Shown: in pieces, positions 30,857-32,615 of the stretch
How positions within the stretch are numbered: the stretch's first letter is position 1
Layout: each line of letters begins with the position of its first letter
NCBI GenBank assembly: GCA_948469885.1
Contig: CAOKMT010000023.1
Coordinates: 1-32,615 of the forward strand
Direction: 5' to 3'
Length of the DNA stretch: 32,615 nt
From: an uncultured Sporosarcina sp.
GTDB taxonomy: Bacteria; Bacillota; Bacilli; Bacillales_A; Planococcaceae
Translations under genes and position numbers: made by a program
Notes under the pieces: generated by a model
Seen by the model: only the letters and a program-made list of their open reading frames with translations
Database searches by the model: none
Told to the model about the DNA's origin: nothing

Positions 30857-31527
30857 TACTCAGCAACCTCAAGCTTATAACCAACACCACGAACCGTAGC
30901 AATGACGACCTGATCTGTCAGCTTCTCTAATTTGTTCCGGACTCGCCTAATATGCACATTCAACGTCTGTTCATCGCCTTCATAATCGTATCCCCATACA
31001 CGTTCTAAAAGAATCTCCCGCGTAAAAACAGCATTGGGGCGAGACGCCAATACCGACAAGAGTTCAAACTCTTTTAAGGGAAGCAACAAAACTTTTTTTC
31101 CAACAGACACTTCGTAACTTTGCCGGTTAATTTGTAGCGGACCTGCTTGAAGAAAAGCATCAACCGCCTTATCATATCTGCGCAAGATCGCATTGATCCG
31201 AAATTGTAATTCCTTTGGCTCAAAAGGTTTTACAACGTAATCATCTGAGCCTGACAGAAACCCCTTCTCTTTATCCTCCAGTTCGCCTTTCGCGGTAAGC
31301 AATAAAACAGGAATATCTGTTTCCGAACGAATTTTCTTCGTCAACGTATAACCATCCATACCCGGCATCATCACATCGACAACCGCTAAATCTGGATAAT
31401 CTGCCTCGATCAACGCCAATGCTTCGAAACCGTTTAATGCTTTTTGAACCGTATATCCCGCCTGCGTCAGCTGAATACTTACAAGTTCCAATATATTCGG
31501 ATCATCATCCACGACAAGTATTTTCAT
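30856..31527 (-). CDS. hssR: OmpR-family response regulator HssR-like
   Basis: A 223-residue OmpR/PhoB-type regulator. The receiver domain has VVDDDP, phospho-acceptor Asp51 in VVDVMMPGMDG, and Lys100 in YVVKPFEPKEL. The winged helix (FTREILLERVWGYDYEGDEQ, LNVHIRRVRNKLEKL, VRGVGYKLE) closely matches S. aureus HssR as I recall it, including WGYDYEGDE. The frame is open to 31692, but the ATG at 31527 is preceded by AGGAGAGGAT and starts the receiver domain (MKILVVDDDP). The gene begins one base after the yihY stop. Likely binds the direct repeat at 29257-29276. Confidence 0.88.
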   Translation of the reverse strand: MKILVVDDDPNILELVSIQLTQAGYTVQKALNGFEALALIEADYPDLAVVDVMMPGMDGYTLTKKIRSETDIPVLLLTAKGELEDKEKGFLSGSDDYVVKPFEPKELQFRINAILRRYDKAVDAFLQAGPLQINRQSYEVSVGKKVLLLPLKEFELLSVLASRPNAVFTREILLERVWGYDYEGDEQTLNVHIRRVRNKLEKLTDQVVIATVRGVGYKLEVAE

Positions 31528-31528
31528 T

Positions 31529-32350
31529 CTATCCTCTCCTCTTGTGAACAGAAATTTTTCTAAACTCCGCATTGAACAATCCCGACAACAAAAGAATAAC
31601 GGCCGTTGAATAAAACCATAGTACAAGTAAAATGATACCAGACAATTGGCCGTATAACATCGTGTAATCGACTTTGGAGGCATACTTGACAAACCCTAGC
31701 GCAAACACTTGCCAGCCAACCGTGGACAACAATGCACCTGGAAATGCTTCTTTTACGCTCACTTTACCGCTAGGGATCACTTTATAAAACAACAATAAAA
31801 ATGCAAACAAAAACAACGAGCCCATCGTCCACCGTACTGCAAAGCGGATTTGTAGCCAGCCTTCCCACAGTTGGACAGAATTCGTCTGATCGATACCTTG
31901 CTGAATCATTTGCTCGATGAGGGGAAGCAGCAACGAGAGCGGGATAACGCACATAAACAATAGGGTAATCGCCAAATCGCGGAGAAGCACTTTCCAAAAA
32001 GCATACCGACGTTTATACCCATTTGCCAAATCCAGTGAGCGGGCAAGTGATTGCACTGCCACAGAGGATAACCAAAACACCATGATTAAGCTGATATATA
32101 TCATATTTCCTTGGTTTTTATTTAAAATCATCCATACATTTCTTTCAATGAGCGCAAACACTTCTACTGGGGTAAAAGGCTGCAAAAAATCCAATAACAT
32201 CTCTTCATTGGCTATGAATAAGCTAAGCAAAGATAAGATAAAAATTAAAAACGGCAACATAGACACTAAAAGATAATAGGCCGTTTGTGCAGCTTGATCG
32301 AAAAAACGTTCTTTGAAAAAACGATCCATCACCCGTTTCACAATCAGCAA
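31529..32350 (-). CDS. YihY/BrkB family membrane protein
   Basis: A ~273-residue YihY (BrkB, formerly mis-assigned RNase BN) protein with six membrane spans, including SMLPFLIFILSLLSLFI, MIYISLIMVFWLSSVAVQSLARSL in the middle and GIILLVLWFYSTAVILLLSGLFNAEF near the end, a family signature. The frame opens at GTG 32386, but that lies upstream of the TATAAT at 32370-32375, so it cannot be translated from that promoter. AGAGGGGGTGG ahead of the TTG at 32350 decides the start; GTG 32341 is also possible. It heads an operon with the HssRS-like genes. The family's function is unknown. Confidence 0.85.
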   Translation of the reverse strand: MLIVKRVMDRFFKERFFDQAAQTAYYLLVSMLPFLIFILSLLSLFIANEEMLLDFLQPFTPVEVFALIERNVWMILNKNQGNMIYISLIMVFWLSSVAVQSLARSLDLANGYKRRYAFWKVLLRDLAITLLFMCVIPLSLLLPLIEQMIQQGIDQTNSVQLWEGWLQIRFAVRWTMGSLFLFAFLLLFYKVIPSGKVSVKEAFPGALLSTVGWQVFALGFVKYASKVDYTMLYGQLSGIILLVLWFYSTAVILLLSGLFNAEFRKISVHKRRG

Positions 32351-32369
32351 CCACCCACCCCCTCTTTCT

Positions 32370-32399
32370 ATTATATCCTTTAACACAAGAAGTCATGAA
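32370..32399 (-). promoter_or_regulatory. Promoter of the yihY-hssRS operon
   Basis: TATAAT (complement of 32370-32375) is a perfect -10. The hexamer TTCATG 18 bp upstream is a poor -35. The transcript would start near 32363, leaving a very short leader that contains the ribosome-binding site. Confidence 0.55.
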
Positions 32400-32492
32400 A
32401 GCCATCAGTGCATAAATCAATTCGGTTCATCCAAAAAATCATTTACAATGCACTTGGCAACCCTTCATAACTAAATCGGAGGAGGCAATATA

Positions 32493-32561
32493 ATGAAACG
32501 TAAAAAAATGGTTCACTTTTCTATATTTTCAAGACAAACAAAAAAAGCCACTACCTATTAG
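32493..32561 (+). CDS. Putative 22-residue peptide with strong ribosome-binding site
   Basis: GGAGGAGGCAATATA precedes an ATG that opens a short basic peptide (MKRKKMVHFSIFSRQTKKAT, then TYY and TAG). The Shine-Dalgarno sequence is as good as any in the window, but the frame runs into the rRNA terminator hairpin. It may be the truncated start of a gene lost when the rRNA operon took its place, or chance. I see no family. Confidence 0.25.
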   Translation: MKRKKMVHFSIFSRQTKKATTY

Positions 32562-32570
32562 GTAATGACT
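32533..32570 (-). terminator. rRNA operon terminator
   Basis: GTCATTACC and GGTAGTGGC (complement of 32561-32569 and 32547-32555) form a stem, then seven T residues on the minus strand. It lies just after the 5S rRNA 3' end. Confidence 0.85.
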
Positions 32571-32577
32571 TCTTTAG

Positions 32578-32615
32578 TGCCTAGCAACGTCCTACTCTTG
32601 CAGGGGGAGACCCCC
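32578..32615 (-). rRNA. rrf: 5S rRNA, 3' end (partial)
   Basis: Reading the minus strand, GGGGGTCTCCCCCTGCAAGA followed by GTAGGACGTTGCTAGGCA is the conserved last part of a Bacillales 5S rRNA. The gene continues beyond the window, so a ribosomal RNA operon lies just to the right. Confidence 0.93.

Noticed and set aside
31528-31692. N-terminal extension of the response regulator
   Set aside because: The extra 55 residues overlap yihY in another frame and do not resemble a receiver domain; the ATG at 31527 has a strong ribosome-binding site.
32351-32386. N-terminal extension of the YihY protein to GTG 32386
   Set aside because: It would start upstream of the TATAAT promoter element, and the ribosome-binding site lies inside the extension.
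1-32615. CRISPR arrays, tRNA genes and prophage modules
   Set aside because: No regularly spaced repeats, no tRNA cloverleaf sequences and no phage structural genes were seen. The TnpB element is a transposon, not a Cas locus.

Overview
The window looks like chromosomal DNA of a Gram-positive member of the Bacillales, most likely a Sporosarcina/Lysinibacillus-type relative of Bacillus. Supporting this are strong GGAGG ribosome-binding sites, frequent GTG and TTG starts, a TPP-riboswitch-controlled ykoFEDC operon, a Bacillus-type topoisomerase III, PadR/DUF2812 pairs and an HssRS-like two-component system. The genus is inferred; the phylum is well supported.

Layout. The first 10 kb is an accessory-like redox region. 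It holds the end of an unrecognised gene, a quinone-oxidoreductase-like MDR enzyme, an FMN reductase, a complete TnpB-only IS200/IS605-type element inserted in an amidohydrolase remnant, an aldehyde dehydrogenase with its DUF779 partner, and an HxlR regulator divergent from a luciferase-like monooxygenase plus FMN reductase. A 209-bp non-autonomous relative of the TnpB element follows. Next come an ECF sigma/anti-sigma pair (9.8-11.2 kb), topB (11.9-14.1 kb), a PadR-DUF2812-erythromycin-esterase-like lipoprotein operon (14.4-16.5 kb), a type II toxin-antitoxin module (17.0-17.8 kb), and the riboswitch with ykoFEDC for thiamine-precursor uptake (18.0-21.6 kb). A MoxR-DUF58-DUF4129 operon occupies 21.6-25.2 kb and a second PadR-DUF2812 pair 25.4-26.5 kb. 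The last part holds an MMPL exporter with a small heme-copper-oxidase-like membrane protein (26.7-29.2 kb), an HssRS-like two-component system preceded by yihY (29.5-32.4 kb), and the 3' end of a 5S rRNA gene on the minus strand.

How the genes work together. The most interesting signal is at the right end. The sensor and regulator resemble HssS/HssR, which in Staphylococcus detect heme stress and switch on the HrtAB ABC exporter. The operon next door has no hrtAB. It encodes an MMPL transporter and a small membrane protein whose His-rich helix resembles the heme-ligand helix of oxidase subunit I. Its promoter carries a direct repeat, GTTCATCTT-CC-GTTCATGTT, with the 9-2-9 layout recalled for HssR sites. 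I infer a heme-responsive exporter built on MMPL rather than HrtAB.

Other points: two nearly identical HxlR-type operator/promoter segments lie 5.3 kb apart and link two flavin-enzyme clusters. A PadR operator occurs three times, and one copy fills the spacer of the promoter. The TnpB element's ends and its TTTAT motif can be placed exactly, because removing the element restores an amidohydrolase motif.
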